60,523 bases of DNA from an uncultured Lachnospiraceae bacterium (GTDB lineage: Bacteria; Bacillota; Clostridia; Eubacteriales; Anaerofustaceae). The translations under genes and the position numbers were made by a program. The notes under the pieces were generated by a model, which worked only from the letters and a program-made list of their open reading frames with translations, was not told where the DNA came from and searched no databases. The stretch spans positions 1 through 60,523 of the forward strand of contig CALWKX010000024.1 of NCBI GenBank assembly GCA_944381375.1. The letters run 5' to 3'. This document shows positions 7,696 through 16,795 of this stretch, in pieces; position 1 is the first letter of the stretch; every line of letters starts with the position of its first letter.

Positions 7696-9261
7696 ATGGA
7701 AGAACAATATATTTTAACAATTGATTGCGGCACTCAAAGTATGCGAGCTCTTTTATTTGACAAGTTCGGACAGCTTCATGTTAAATTTAAAAAAGAAATT
7801 GATTTTTATATCTCAGACAAAGCAGGAAGATATGAAGCTGATGCAGAAAATTTTTATGAGCTGATGAAAGAAGTATGCACAGGAGCAAAGGCCGCCTCAC
7901 CCGAAAAATATTCAAAAATAGCGGCGATAACTCTGACAACGCAAAGAGACACAGGTTTGCTGGTAGACAAAGAAGGCAAAGCGCTCAGACGAGCTATCAT
8001 ATGGATGGACAACCGGCTATGCAAAAATTTGAAACCTATGAATCCATTTTACAGAGCTTTGTTTGCCATAGTCGGAATGGGCAAGATAGTAAAAAAACTC
8101 AGACAGGCCTCACAAGCCTTATGGATGAAGACAAAAGAAAGCCATTTATGGCAAAAAGCGCACAAATTTGTATTACTGTCTACCTATCTTAACTATTGCT
8201 TGACAGGGGAATTTGCGGACTGCGACGCTTCGGTTGTCGGACACATTCCTTACAACTACAAAAACCGCGCATGGGATAAAAAAGGCGCTATAAAAAGCAG
8301 GATATTTCCTATTGAAAGAGAAAAGCTTTGCGAGATACGTCCTTCCTGCACAATAATAGGCCATCTTACTCAAAAGGCGGCAAATGATCTGGGGCTGCCT
8401 CCGGGATTAGCTGTGGCAGGATCCGGCAGCGACAAAGCTTGCGAAACAATAGGTGTGGGCTGCATCAATGAGCGTTGCGGAAGCATTTCTTTAGGTTCGC
8501 AGGCGACGATAGAAACAACCTCTATGCGTTATTATGAAATACAGCCGTTTTTCACGCCGTTCGCTTCTGTGAAACCGAAAGCGCTTAATCCTGAATATAC
8601 TTTATATAGAGGTTTTTGGCTTGTAAAATGGTTTGAAGAACAGTTTGCAAGCCAGGAGACAGTTGAGGCAGCAAAGGCCGGAATTGATCCGCTGGCCCTT
8701 TTAAACGAAAGGCTTCAAAAAGTTCCTGTAGGGTGCGAAGGTTTGATGCTCCAGCCTTTTTGGGGACAAGAACTTATCAGGCCTGAAGCCCGCGGCTGTA
8801 TGATAGGCTTTTCCGACAAGCACACCAGAATACATATATACAGAGCAATAATAGAAGGCATTGGATACGCTATGATGGACGGTATACATAAAATTGAAAA
8901 GGTATCCAAAGTAAAGATGGAACAGATCGCTCTTTCAGGAGGAGGCTCACAAAGCGATGAAATATGTCAAATAGCCGCCAATATATTCGGCAGAAAAGTA
9001 TTCAGAGTGCAAACTTATGAAACCAGCGGTTTGGGAGCGGCATGCGCGGCATTCTGCGCTGTAGGAGAATATCCTAATATAGAAACGGCTGTAAAAAACA
9101 TGGTACATCCAACAGACTTTTTCTATCCTGACGAAAAAACGCATGCGCTTTACAAAAATTATTATGAAAACGTTTATAAAAAAATATATCCTAAATTGCG
9201 TCATATTTATAAAAAAATAACAAAAATCGAAAAGGAAAACGAGCCGGTTGAAGAAGTTTGA
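7696..9261 (+). CDS. FGGY-family carbohydrate kinase
   Basis: 521 residues with the FGGY two-lobe actin-like ATPase fold. The N-terminal phosphate-1 motif is LTIDCGTQSMRALLFD, the sugar-side lobe includes TLTTQRDTGLLVD and AIIWMDNR, and the C-terminal lobe has GSGSDKACETIG and the adenosine motif LSGGGSQSDEICQIAANIFGRKV. It phosphorylates a sugar or polyol. The closest well-known members are xylulo-, glycero- and ribulokinases, but the substrate cannot be fixed and there is no sugar operon beside it. Start ATG has GGAGAG upstream. Its end overlaps the next gene's TTG start by 14 bases. Confidence 0.9.
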   Translation: MEEQYILTIDCGTQSMRALLFDKFGQLHVKFKKEIDFYISDKAGRYEADAENFYELMKEVCTGAKAASPEKYSKIAAITLTTQRDTGLLVDKEGKALRRAIIWMDNRLCKNLKPMNPFYRALFAIVGMGKIVKKLRQASQALWMKTKESHLWQKAHKFVLLSTYLNYCLTGEFADCDASVVGHIPYNYKNRAWDKKGAIKSRIFPIEREKLCEIRPSCTIIGHLTQKAANDLGLPPGLAVAGSGSDKACETIGVGCINERCGSISLGSQATIETTSMRYYEIQPFFTPFASVKPKALNPEYTLYRGFWLVKWFEEQFASQETVEAAKAGIDPLALLNERLQKVPVGCEGLMLQPFWGQELIRPEARGCMIGFSDKHTRIHIYRAIIEGIGYAMMDGIHKIEKVSKVKMEQIALSGGGSQSDEICQIAANIFGRKVFRVQTYETSGLGAACAAFCAVGEYPNIETAVKNMVHPTDFFYPDEKTHALYKNYYENVYKKIYPKLRHIYKKITKIEKENEPVEEV

Positions 9262-10603
9262 TATCATCAATGCCGACATAATACAAAATATTTCATTAAG
9301 CAAATCAATGGCCGTATATGACGGCAAAAAAATAATAATTGAAGGCGGATATGCCGGCCAAAACGCAGAACTAAAGATAACGAAAATAAAAAATTCACGT
9401 CTCGAAGCTGTAATACAAAATATAACAAAAAAAGCTCCTTTTCAGAAAGAGCCGCTCTGCAGCGCTTTTTTGAAATGCGGAGGCTGCCGTTTCCAGGATA
9501 TCACTTACGAAAAACAGCTTGAAATCAAAACAGACTACATAAAAAACCTTTTCAGAAAAGCAAATCTTCATACTGAAAAGTTTGAAGATATAATTGCTTC
9601 CCCTTCTGAATACGGCTATAAAAATAAAATGGAATTCTCCTTTGGGAATGAAGTAATTGACGGTCCGCTAACTCTCGGAATGCATGAAAAGAAAAAACAT
9701 TACAGCATATGCAAAACTCAATACTGCCATATTTCTCCTGATGATTTTTCCGTAATTCTCAGAGCAAGCGAAGATTATTTTCGTTCTGCAAAGATTCCAT
9801 TCTATTCGCAAAAAACAAAAAAAGGCTCATTAAGGCACCTTGTAATGCGACACTCGATTAGAGATAAAGACATAATGCTGAATTTAGTGACAAGCAGTGA
9901 AGAAATAGATCTTGATGGTTTTTGCGATATGATTTTGTCTTTAAAATTAAACGGACAAATAAGCGGCATACTTCACAGTATAAATGACGCCGTATCGGAT
10001 ACAGTAAAAGCGGAAAGCGTAAAGACGCTTTACGGACGAAACTACATATACGAAAGAATATTAGGACTTGATTTTAAAATAACATCTTTTTCCTTTTTTC
10101 AAACCAACACGCGCGCTTGTGAACTTTTATACAAAAAAGTAATCGAATATGCCGGCAATACTGCGGGAAAAGTAATCTATGATTTATACTGCGGCACGGG
10201 AACGATTGCGCTTACCGCAGCAAAAGGCGCTGAACGTGTAATAGGTATAGAGCTTAATGAAGAAGCAATTTATGCGGCAAAGCAGAATGCAGATATGAAT
10301 AGAATTAAAAACTGCGAATTTATAGCGGCGGATGTATTAGAAGCTGCGGACAGATTAAGCTCTAAGCCGGACATAATAATACTTGACCCGCCAAGAAGCG
10401 GCGTTCATCCGAAGGCATTGAACAAAATAATCAACCTTGGAGCAGAAACAATAATATATATAAGCTGCAAGGCATCTTCCGCTGTCTCACAACTCCCTTT
10501 GTTTTTGCAAAATGGATATATAATAAAATCAGTATGCCCTGTGGACATGTTCCCGCAAACTGAACATGTCGAGACGGTTATTTTGATGTCAAGGGCCAAT
10601 TGA
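9248..10603 (+). CDS. rlmD: 23S rRNA (uracil-C5)-methyltransferase, RlmD/RumA family
   Basis: 451 residues. An N-terminal TRAM-like beta domain (about 10-58) binds RNA. A four-cysteine iron-sulfur motif follows, with CSAFLKCGGCRFQ at about 75 and a further Cys near 160. The C-terminal Rossmann methyltransferase domain has the SAM motif DLYCGTGTIAL, the DPPRSGVHP motif and the catalytic cysteine in YISCKAS. It methylates U1939 or U747-type positions, and the paralogue cannot be decided here. The start used is TTG 9248, because the TRAM domain begins before the first internal ATG and AAAGGA precedes it. A decayed copy of a similar C-terminus lies at 11252. Confidence 0.9.
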   Translation: MKKFDIINADIIQNISLSKSMAVYDGKKIIIEGGYAGQNAELKITKIKNSRLEAVIQNITKKAPFQKEPLCSAFLKCGGCRFQDITYEKQLEIKTDYIKNLFRKANLHTEKFEDIIASPSEYGYKNKMEFSFGNEVIDGPLTLGMHEKKKHYSICKTQYCHISPDDFSVILRASEDYFRSAKIPFYSQKTKKGSLRHLVMRHSIRDKDIMLNLVTSSEEIDLDGFCDMILSLKLNGQISGILHSINDAVSDTVKAESVKTLYGRNYIYERILGLDFKITSFSFFQTNTRACELLYKKVIEYAGNTAGKVIYDLYCGTGTIALTAAKGAERVIGIELNEEAIYAAKQNADMNRIKNCEFIAADVLEAADRLSSKPDIIILDPPRSGVHPKALNKIINLGAETIIYISCKASSAVSQLPLFLQNGYIIKSVCPVDMFPQTEHVETVILMSRAN

Positions 10604-10631
10604 CAAACAGGCAGTTATAGGGAAAAACAAA

Positions 10632-11135
10632 ATGGATGTTACGAAACTTTCAACAAAATATAAGGTTTGCAGACTGACTGAGAAAGATATTGACTGTGTA
10701 TTGGAATTGTGTATGGGAAATCCCTTGTTTTATCAGTATTGCCCACCTGCACCCACAAAAGAAAGCATCGCAAAGGATATGGCGGCTTTGCCGCCCAGAA
10801 CCAAAATCAAAGATAAATATTATTTGGGAATATATGATGAAGATAAGTTGATTGCGGTACTGGATCTGATATTAAATTATCCAAATGAAAATACAGCATT
10901 TATTGGGTTCTTCATGGTGTCATCTGAGCGTCAGAAAAAGGGCATGGGGACAACGTTGATAAAAGATATGATTGCATGTCTGCAGATGAATGGCTATGAG
11001 TTTATCCGGCTTGGATATGTGAAAGGAAATCCGCAGGCAAAAGCCTTTTGGTTAAAAAATGGGTTTGCTGAAACAGGCGTAGAAATCAATACCGAGGATT
11101 ATACCATTGTGGTATTACAACGAACCAACCGATAG
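10632..11135 (+). CDS. GNAT-family N-acetyltransferase
   Basis: 167 residues with the GNAT acetyl-CoA fold. The beta4 strand is AFIGFFMVS, and the pyrophosphate-binding loop is ERQKKGMGTTLIKDMIACL (R-x-x-G-x-G/A form). The C-terminal strand is FIRLGYVKGNPQAKAFWLKNGFAETG, where the N..A..FW.K.GF pattern is classic. Substrate unknown. It sits 28 bases after rlmD, followed by gene remnants. Confidence 0.85.
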   Translation: MDVTKLSTKYKVCRLTEKDIDCVLELCMGNPLFYQYCPPAPTKESIAKDMAALPPRTKIKDKYYLGIYDEDKLIAVLDLILNYPNENTAFIGFFMVSSERQKKGMGTTLIKDMIACLQMNGYEFIRLGYVKGNPQAKAFWLKNGFAETGVEINTEDYTIVVLQRTNR

Positions 11136-11251
11136 GAATATATCCTGTTTATCAATGGATATATTCCCACAAACCACCAAAACATTGTGGATATGTTCCG
11201 TAAACGGACAGATGTTGAAAATGGCGGTATGGCATTCATTCTATCTCCTCG

Positions 11252-11341
11252 TGCCATGTGGAGACGGTAGTATTGCTACAAAAGAAAACCTTGTTGAAAT
11301 CCTTTATTTTAAGCACTTTGCGAAATATTTTATTTTTATGA
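11252..11341 (+). pseudogene. Remnant of an rRNA methyltransferase C-terminus
   Basis: The frame reading CHVETVVLLQKKTLLKS, ending at TGA 11339-11341, matches the usual RumA-family C-terminus (the intact rlmD upstream ends with HVETVILM). Nothing recognisable as the rest of that gene precedes it. About 90 bases earlier another frame reads MDIFPQT, again like the family's DMFPQT. The two pieces in different frames indicate a decayed copy with indels. The match is short, so this is a moderate-confidence inference. Confidence 0.45.
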
Positions 11342-11370
11342 TAAAGGGCAAAATAAAGCTTCTACATTGT

Positions 11371-11600
11371 TAAAAAGCAAATTATGGGCTTCTGAATCAG
11401 TCAGGCGTATCATTGAATATAGCGGTACGCCTTTTCGCTCTTGTTGGCAGATTTACTTTCTTAAAAGTTATACTGATCAAATAATATATAAAATAATAAC
11501 AAATATACAAAAACTGCTTGAAAGGTCAATATAAACGTGAAATAATAGCGAATGATAAATCATGGCTGCTTGAGTTATTCAATGAAGCAGCTAAATAAAC
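11371..11600 (+). pseudogene. Unidentified decayed coding remnant
   Basis: From about 11371 an uninterrupted frame without a start codon reads LKSKLWASESVRRIIEYSGTPF and continues for about 55 codons to TAA near 11534. The neighbouring frame then continues as KREIIANDKSWLLELFNEAAK to a stop near 11598. The amino-acid composition looks like real protein, and the frame change suggests a frameshifted, start-less relic. I do not recognise the family. Confidence 0.35.
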
Positions 11601-11640
11601 CAGAAATAAAAAGGTTATACACTTTTAAACGAGGTATAAA

Positions 11641-12183
11641 ATGAAAAATATAGTTATCGTAGTAGATATGCAAAATGGATTTATGAAAAATCCGCAGACA
11701 AGAGAATTAAGCGAAAGAACAGCTCAATTATTGGATAGAAAAATTTTCGATGTTGTGATTGCGACACGTTTTATCAATAACTCAAACAGTATTTTTGAAA
11801 AAATGTTCGGATGGAATAATTTAGAAACAGACGAAGAACAAACTATTCCGCAAAGCATATTAAAGCATGCTGACTACGTAATTGATAAATATATCTACAA
11901 TTGTATCAATACAAGTTTCATTCAACGTCTGTGCCAACTCAACGATGGAATATATCCTCAAAAAGTATTTGTAATCGGCGCAGATACGGACTGTTGCGTT
12001 ATGACAATAGCAACTTCTTTGTTTGAAAATAATATCAGGCCTGTGGTTTTAACAAAGTATTGCGATTCAAACGGAGGAGCCGAATCGAATCAAGCCGGTA
12101 TACTTGTGATGAAACGCCTTATTGGAGAAAATCAATTAACGGATATGGATCCAATGTCAAAAACAGATCTGGATGAAATTTAG
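11641..12183 (+). CDS. Isochorismatase-like cysteine hydrolase
   Basis: 180 residues. The family triad is visible: Asp in VVDMQNGF (about residue 9), a basic Lys in DYVIDKYIYNC (about 80), and the nucleophile Cys in VIGADTDCCVMTIATSLFENN (about 119). Members hydrolyse amides or vinyl ethers such as nicotinamide, carbamoyl compounds or isochorismate. Nicotinamidase-specific metal ligands are not evident. It is followed 16 bases later by an unknown membrane protein with its own strong ribosome binding site, so the two are probably one transcript. Substrate unknown. Confidence 0.82.
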   Translation: MKNIVIVVDMQNGFMKNPQTRELSERTAQLLDRKIFDVVIATRFINNSNSIFEKMFGWNNLETDEEQTIPQSILKHADYVIDKYIYNCINTSFIQRLCQLNDGIYPQKVFVIGADTDCCVMTIATSLFENNIRPVVLTKYCDSNGGAESNQAGILVMKRLIGENQLTDMDPMSKTDLDEI

Positions 12184-12199
12184 CAAGGAGCAATCAGCT

Positions 12200-13447
12200 A
12201 TGCCCGAGATGGAAAATACGAAAAATAAGCCGGTTAATGTAATTATACCCCAACGATATATCCCTTTTGATTTAGGCGCAAATATTAACAACGTAATCGA
12301 AAAAGAAATGAAAAAGTATTTCTTGAGTAATAACTACAACGAACTTGAGAAATCACAGTTGCTTAACAGCATTTCTTTTGATGTGAGATTTGTCGTTGAC
12401 ATTAACTACTCAAATTTAAAATTATATATCTATTCTTACGGAATAGGTGTTTTTATGCTTGAGGATGCGGCATATAAAATGAATGAAAGATATGCGGCAG
12501 AATATTGCGAATCCAGAAAAAAAGCGCATAAGGAAATTCTGGAAGAACGTCAAAATGAAACATCAAAGTTAATCGAAAAAATCATAGCCGATTTAAGGAA
12601 TATCGTAAAAGCGCAATATAAGAATATCAGAAAATCAGCCAGCCCCGATTGGGAAAGTAAAGGATTATCATATGTAATGACTGTTAGTTATATTTTCAAG
12701 AAAGATAATAAGGAGAAAAAAGATTATAATGAATTTTCTTTAATTGATAAGCAAAATTTACAGATAATGCTGCAGCCTAGTATCGCACATATGGAAGATA
12801 TGCTTTCAGTACAAGAATATGATGATACACAATTCGATCCATATAATTTCGACGTCAAAAAAATAGACGAACCTAAAAATTGGATAAAATCTAAAGATTG
12901 CTCCATTTATATTAGTTGGGCGGCAGTAGTTGTCTTTCTGGAATATCTGCATGGCAATTACATGACAATTATGGAATATATGGAAGCAGATTTGCAGGCA
13001 ATGTGGCTATATACATATTGTCAGTATGATAATCTCAAATCATTTTCTTCAGAAAAATCGCTAACATCCAGAGAATTAAAAAAACTGAAATATAATTTTC
13101 AGAAAAAATATAATGAGTTCACAAGCAATAAAGATTCAAGTTTAACTATATATATGACAGAAATAAGAAAAGAGTTAATAAGAACGAGCGGCATTGACAA
13201 AGAAAAACAAAATTATATCGATTATATAGATTTTTGTATTGATGAAGCTGAGAGTATTGAAATGGAAAAACAGCAAAAATATTCTGTACTAAACGAGATT
13301 TTTCTTTTTATTATAGCATTCCTTCAAATTGCTCCATTACTATATAAAGCGATGATTGGCGGGCTTGAAAATTTGCATATTGTTCCGATTATAGTAATGA
13401 TACTTGTCGCCATTTTTGCAATCGCAATTATTATTAGAAAAAAATAA
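12200..13447 (+). CDS. Uncharacterised protein with C-terminal double membrane anchor
   Basis: 415 residues from ATG 12200, chosen because AAGGAG (12185-12190) sits nine bases upstream; an in-frame ATG at 12173 lacks a site. The first 360 residues are soluble and charged, with helical stretches (about 85-150 and 300-345) of coiled-coil character. Two hydrophobic helices near the end (about 363-380 and 390-412) are separated by a short loop, and the protein ends in basic RKK. The soluble domain would face the cytoplasm. I do not recognise the family; the overall plan resembles CorA- or RMD1-type proteins but no signature motif is present. Its AT-rich codon use and position beside decayed genes suggest an accessory locus. 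Confidence 0.7.
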   Translation: MPEMENTKNKPVNVIIPQRYIPFDLGANINNVIEKEMKKYFLSNNYNELEKSQLLNSISFDVRFVVDINYSNLKLYIYSYGIGVFMLEDAAYKMNERYAAEYCESRKKAHKEILEERQNETSKLIEKIIADLRNIVKAQYKNIRKSASPDWESKGLSYVMTVSYIFKKDNKEKKDYNEFSLIDKQNLQIMLQPSIAHMEDMLSVQEYDDTQFDPYNFDVKKIDEPKNWIKSKDCSIYISWAAVVVFLEYLHGNYMTIMEYMEADLQAMWLYTYCQYDNLKSFSSEKSLTSRELKKLKYNFQKKYNEFTSNKDSSLTIYMTEIRKELIRTSGIDKEKQNYIDYIDFCIDEAESIEMEKQQKYSVLNEIFLFIIAFLQIAPLLYKAMIGGLENLHIVPIIVMILVAIFAIAIIIRKK

Positions 13448-13560
13448 TTTCAGTGATATTTAAATTTATATATTAGATAAACACGTAGAAACGGTATTTA
13501 AGTAACCATACTTTTTCTACTGCATAGTAATACATTCTCATCCGCATATAAAAAAAATAA

Positions 13561-13587
13561 AAACCGAATTATAATTAATTCGGTTTT
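13561..13587. terminator. Bidirectional terminator between convergent genes
   Basis: AAACCGAATTA pairs with TAATTCGGTTT, flanked by A runs on the left and T runs on the right. It serves the unknown membrane protein gene (plus) and the aldolase gene (minus). Confidence 0.75.
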
Positions 13588-13603
13588 TTATTTTTTCATA
13601 TTT

Positions 13604-14494
13604 TTAATATTTAACACCCTGAATTTCTTCAAGTACAGCTTTTATTTCATCCTTGGCTTTTTGATCAAGGTTGGGATTAGGCGCGATCGGACCGCCTACA
13701 TCAAATCCCTGAATTTCCAATCCGGCTTTTATGCATGCCGCCAAATTATATTTTTGGAATACATTGTTAATAAGCCAAAGTTTGCGCTGAAGAACCAAAG
13801 CCTCTTCCCATTTTTTCTCTTTGCAAAGATTATACAGTTCAACACTTTCTTTAGGCACTACGCATGAAGGCCCTGCCATCCAGCCTGCACCGCCCATCAT
13901 CATTATAAACAAAGGCACATGAGCTGAAGCGCTGAATATCTTCATTCTGTCACCAACAAGATTGCTCAAACGGAAAAGCCGTCCCGTGTTGCTCGAAGCG
14001 TCCTTATAATAATTTACATTCGGCAGTTCCGAAAGCTCAAACAATGTTTCTACATTTATTTCAAAACCCGTGAATTTAGGATTATTATAAAGCACAACCT
14101 GGCAGTCAACAGCCTCAGCAATTGATGCAAAATAATTATAAATATCCTTTTGTTTTAACGGGAAGTAAACATTAAGCACTCCTAAAATTCCGTCAACGCC
14201 CAATTTTTCGAACTCTTTTGACTGATATTTGGCTTCCCTTATAGTCGAGCAGCCTACTCCGGCTACAACAGGAACACGACCGGCTGTTTCTTCTACTACT
14301 ATTCTGACAATTTCACGCTTTTGCTCCCAATCAAGATAAAAAAACTCTCCTGTGCTGCCTAAAGGAGTAAGGCCGTGGACTCCGCAATCTATAAGATGAT
14401 TTACTAAATCTCTCAGAACTTTTTCACGGACAGTACCATCTTCATTTACAGGAGAAACGAGATACGGGAATATACCTTCAAACGTATCAAACAT
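13604..14494 (-). CDS. DHDPS/N-acetylneuraminate lyase-family aldolase
   Basis: 296 residues with the TIM-barrel Schiff-base aldolase fold. Visible motifs are GSTGEF (keto-acid carboxylate binding, about 45), the catalytic Tyr in VVLYNNP (about 137) and the Schiff-base Lys in NYYKDASSN (about 165). True DapA is ruled unlikely because the gene lies in a catabolic-looking cluster with a GltS-like carrier and MarR regulator, not a lysine operon. Members of this class handle pyruvate-containing sugar acids, hydroxyproline products or similar. ATG 14494 is preferred over the upstream TTG at 14500 given AAAGGCGG spacing. A strong hairpin at 14629 separates it from the symporter. Confidence 0.85.
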   Translation of the reverse strand: MFDTFEGIFPYLVSPVNEDGTVREKVLRDLVNHLIDCGVHGLTPLGSTGEFFYLDWEQKREIVRIVVEETAGRVPVVAGVGCSTIREAKYQSKEFEKLGVDGILGVLNVYFPLKQKDIYNYFASIAEAVDCQVVLYNNPKFTGFEINVETLFELSELPNVNYYKDASSNTGRLFRLSNLVGDRMKIFSASAHVPLFIMMMGGAGWMAGPSCVVPKESVELYNLCKEKKWEEALVLQRKLWLINNVFQKYNLAACIKAGLEIQGFDVGGPIAPNPNLDQKAKDEIKAVLEEIQGVKY

Positions 14495-14628
14495 TAACAA
14501 GACCGCCTTTCTTAATCTTCTATTAAAGCTAATTTGATTATACCAAATATTTATACAATTTCAATAATTCTACTGTTTTTTATAAATATTAGTTCAGAAC
14601 CATTATTGCATCCCCTAATTTAAAACGC

Positions 14629-14675
14629 GCCGGCCGCATATGAAAGCAAAAAGTTAAGGTTTCATCGCGGCCGGC
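14629..14675 (-). repeat. Strong GC-rich hairpin between symporter and aldolase genes
   Basis: GCCGGCCGC (14629-14637) pairs with 14667-14675, and TGAAA/TTTCA extends the stem past a small bulge, around a loop of about 13 bases. It is unusually GC-rich for the surroundings. It may attenuate transcription or stabilise the mRNA end between the two minus-strand genes. Otherwise the 320-base gap shows nothing coding. Confidence 0.6.
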
Positions 14676-14820
14676 AAGAATAACATCAATATTGCTGAGC
14701 ATGCATACAACTATCGCAACAATTCAACGTAATAAAAGCTGAACACATGCTGGTTATCCTGCAACTAAAAAATCAAATTGGACTTTGCTGCAAACAGCTA
14801 TAAATTAACGTATCGTTTTA

Positions 14821-16239
14821 TTATTTCTTTTTTTTGAAAATCTTGCTTCGGAACAAGATAACGAGCATTACTGCGAAAAGAATTATCATGATACCGAGCG
14901 TCAGCCATGACATTGTCAGCGAGTTGGCGACAACCCCCATTAAAAGCAACATAGGGAAGCCGAATACAATGGCCCATAAGCTTTGGAATACCACATTATT
15001 AGCCGCTGGAGTTTCATAGAGAGGATCCATTTCTCTTACGAGTATAAGACCAGTGCTGACTGTGCCCGTCAACATGCCGAACATAACTAAAAACTGCTGA
15101 TCTGCATATGAACTGAAAAGCTTTTTGCTTGTAAACTCCACAAACCAATATGTGGCAAATCCTCCTACTATACACATAAGAATAAGAGGTATTATAAACT
15201 CTTTATACTGGAACGCCGAAAGATTAATCGCTGCTATTGACGCCACTACCATGACATCAAACATAAGGCCTGATATTCTCGTAAGCATAAAATTGTTTGT
15301 ATAATCACGTTTTTGTACTCCGATTTTTTTGAAAAACTTCATAACTCCTTTGATTATAAAAACGAAAACCATACCAACTAAAAAATTAAATCCCCATAAT
15401 AGCGGTTTTACGGTATCAACAAAAAAGCCTCCCAGTTCATCAAGCGCAATCGTAACTCCCCACATTGCTATAAAAGCTAACATATAAGCCAATATTACGA
15501 TTCCAAACTGAACGGTAAGTTTATCAAGAGACTCGGCCAAAGGTATTTCGCCTTTTTTAGTTACCATTTCCGCTGAAAGATCTTCGATCTCCTCGGCGTT
15601 TTCTACATACGTTTTCACTCTGCCTTTGCGCCTGGCAATATTCAGATAAATTATTCCGCCTATGCTCGCCGCCACAAATCCCAAGGCAGCTACAGACAAA
15701 CCAAAAGTAGCTCCGTGCTCAAAAGCGGGATAAGCAGTAGCGTTTTGGTAAATAATGCCCCAATTGTACGCTTGCCCAGGGCCCTGTCCAAATCCCATTG
15801 GAAGCAGCATGCCTGACGCCGGCCAGCTTCCTATAAGATAATAAAGTACTAATGATATTGCAAGTCCTAAAATACCCTGCAACAAATAACCTCCGACAGT
15901 TACAACACCGGAATTGAATATATCTCTTCCCGCCTCTTTATTTTTAGGTTTTTCGGATGTGCGGAAAGCCATTGCGACAAGACCTAATCCCAAACCGTGA
16001 TATGTAAGAGATTCCAGCGTTACCAGGCTGAACATTGAGCTGCCTGTGATACTTTTGTATATGCCGTCCACGGCAAGAACTATAAAACCTGCCAATACAG
16101 AACTGGGTATAAGCGATTTGGCCAAAGGCTTGATAAGACGCCTTAACATATTGGCAAACAACATTGCTGCGAACAATATGCCGATAGTAATCATGAAATT
16201 CCAGATTTCCAGATTCCAAAAGTTGAGTTCTGAAGTCAT
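14821..16239 (-). CDS. Sodium/glutamate symporter-like (GltS-type) membrane transporter
   Basis: 472 residues with two repeated sets of hydrophobic helices and a charged cytoplasmic loop near 215-240. GltS-like features are the early IPSSVLAGFI segment, PMGFGQGPGQAYNWG (a GPG-rich re-entrant loop) in the first half and GMLTGTVSTGLILVREMDP in the second. It probably imports a dicarboxylate or amino acid with Na+. It lies 20 bases after the marR stop, so the two are co-transcribed. Because it is paired with an aldolase and a regulator, the substrate is more likely a catabolised acid than glutamate. Confidence 0.85.
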   Translation of the reverse strand: MTSELNFWNLEIWNFMITIGILFAAMLFANMLRRLIKPLAKSLIPSSVLAGFIVLAVDGIYKSITGSSMFSLVTLESLTYHGLGLGLVAMAFRTSEKPKNKEAGRDIFNSGVVTVGGYLLQGILGLAISLVLYYLIGSWPASGMLLPMGFGQGPGQAYNWGIIYQNATAYPAFEHGATFGLSVAALGFVAASIGGIIYLNIARRKGRVKTYVENAEEIEDLSAEMVTKKGEIPLAESLDKLTVQFGIVILAYMLAFIAMWGVTIALDELGGFFVDTVKPLLWGFNFLVGMVFVFIIKGVMKFFKKIGVQKRDYTNNFMLTRISGLMFDVMVVASIAAINLSAFQYKEFIIPLILMCIVGGFATYWFVEFTSKKLFSSYADQQFLVMFGMLTGTVSTGLILVREMDPLYETPAANNVVFQSLWAIVFGFPMLLLMGVVANSLTMSWLTLGIMIILFAVMLVILFRSKIFKKKK

Positions 16240-16259
16240 AACATTGTCTCCTTAAATAT

Positions 16260-16700
16260 TTATGTTAAAGGGATAAGCCCTTCGTGTATCTCTTCTGACA
16301 ATTGCTCAAGCATTGTTTCAAACAACACTGACTCTTTTTCAGGAAGCCGCATGCTGAGCCTTTTCGAAACCGTAATTATTGCGCGCTCAAACATATCGTA
16401 ATAAGAACGGTATTTATCAGTGAGCTTCAGATGATATTCTCTTTTGTCGTCCATGCATACTTGTTTTTCTATATAGCCTTTTTTTATAAGATTTGCTATT
16501 TTGTAAGTAGCATTAGATTGCGATATACCTATAAAATTCGCGAATTCACTTATCGTGGGAGATTTTAAAGCATTTATTACTTCAAGCGAAAAAACATCGG
16601 ATGTACTCAAAGCGCTTTCTTTTTGTTTTAAATTTATAAAAACACGCCTATAAAATTCCAATCGTAGTCGCTCCATAATAGCAATCAAATATTTTTCCAA
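16260..16700 (-). CDS. MarR-family transcriptional regulator
   Basis: 146 residues with the winged helix-turn-helix of MarR proteins: the helices SPTISEFANFIGISQSNATYKIANLIKKGYIEKQ (about 52-85) and the wing DDKREYHLKLTDK (about 88-100). It is the first gene before the GltS-like symporter, and an inverted repeat (TTACTT/AAGTAA) lies in its own promoter region. A longer AT-rich palindrome covers the divergent promoter at 18264. It most likely controls this island in response to a substrate-derived ligand. Confidence 0.88.
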   Translation of the reverse strand: MEKYLIAIMERLRLEFYRRVFINLKQKESALSTSDVFSLEVINALKSPTISEFANFIGISQSNATYKIANLIKKGYIEKQVCMDDKREYHLKLTDKYRSYYDMFERAIITVSKRLSMRLPEKESVLFETMLEQLSEEIHEGLIPLT

Positions 16701-16716
16701 AGTAATTCCCTCAAAT

Positions 16717-16738
16717 TTACTTTAAATTATTGAAGTAA
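16717..16738. promoter_or_regulatory. Inverted repeat upstream of marR
   Basis: TTACTT (16717-16722) and AAGTAA (16733-16738) form an inverted repeat just upstream of the marR start. It is a plausible autoregulatory operator. The assignment is positional only. Confidence 0.45.
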
Positions 16739-16795
16739 TTATAATATTAAAAAATGATTAATACAAGAACTGGACGTTATTTTTCACAAATTAAA

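Noticed and set aside
13604-14494. Lysine-pathway DapA
   Set aside because: The motifs fit the family, but the gene sits with a GltS-like carrier, a MarR regulator and an MFS carrier and not with lysine genes, so the generic aldolase call was kept.
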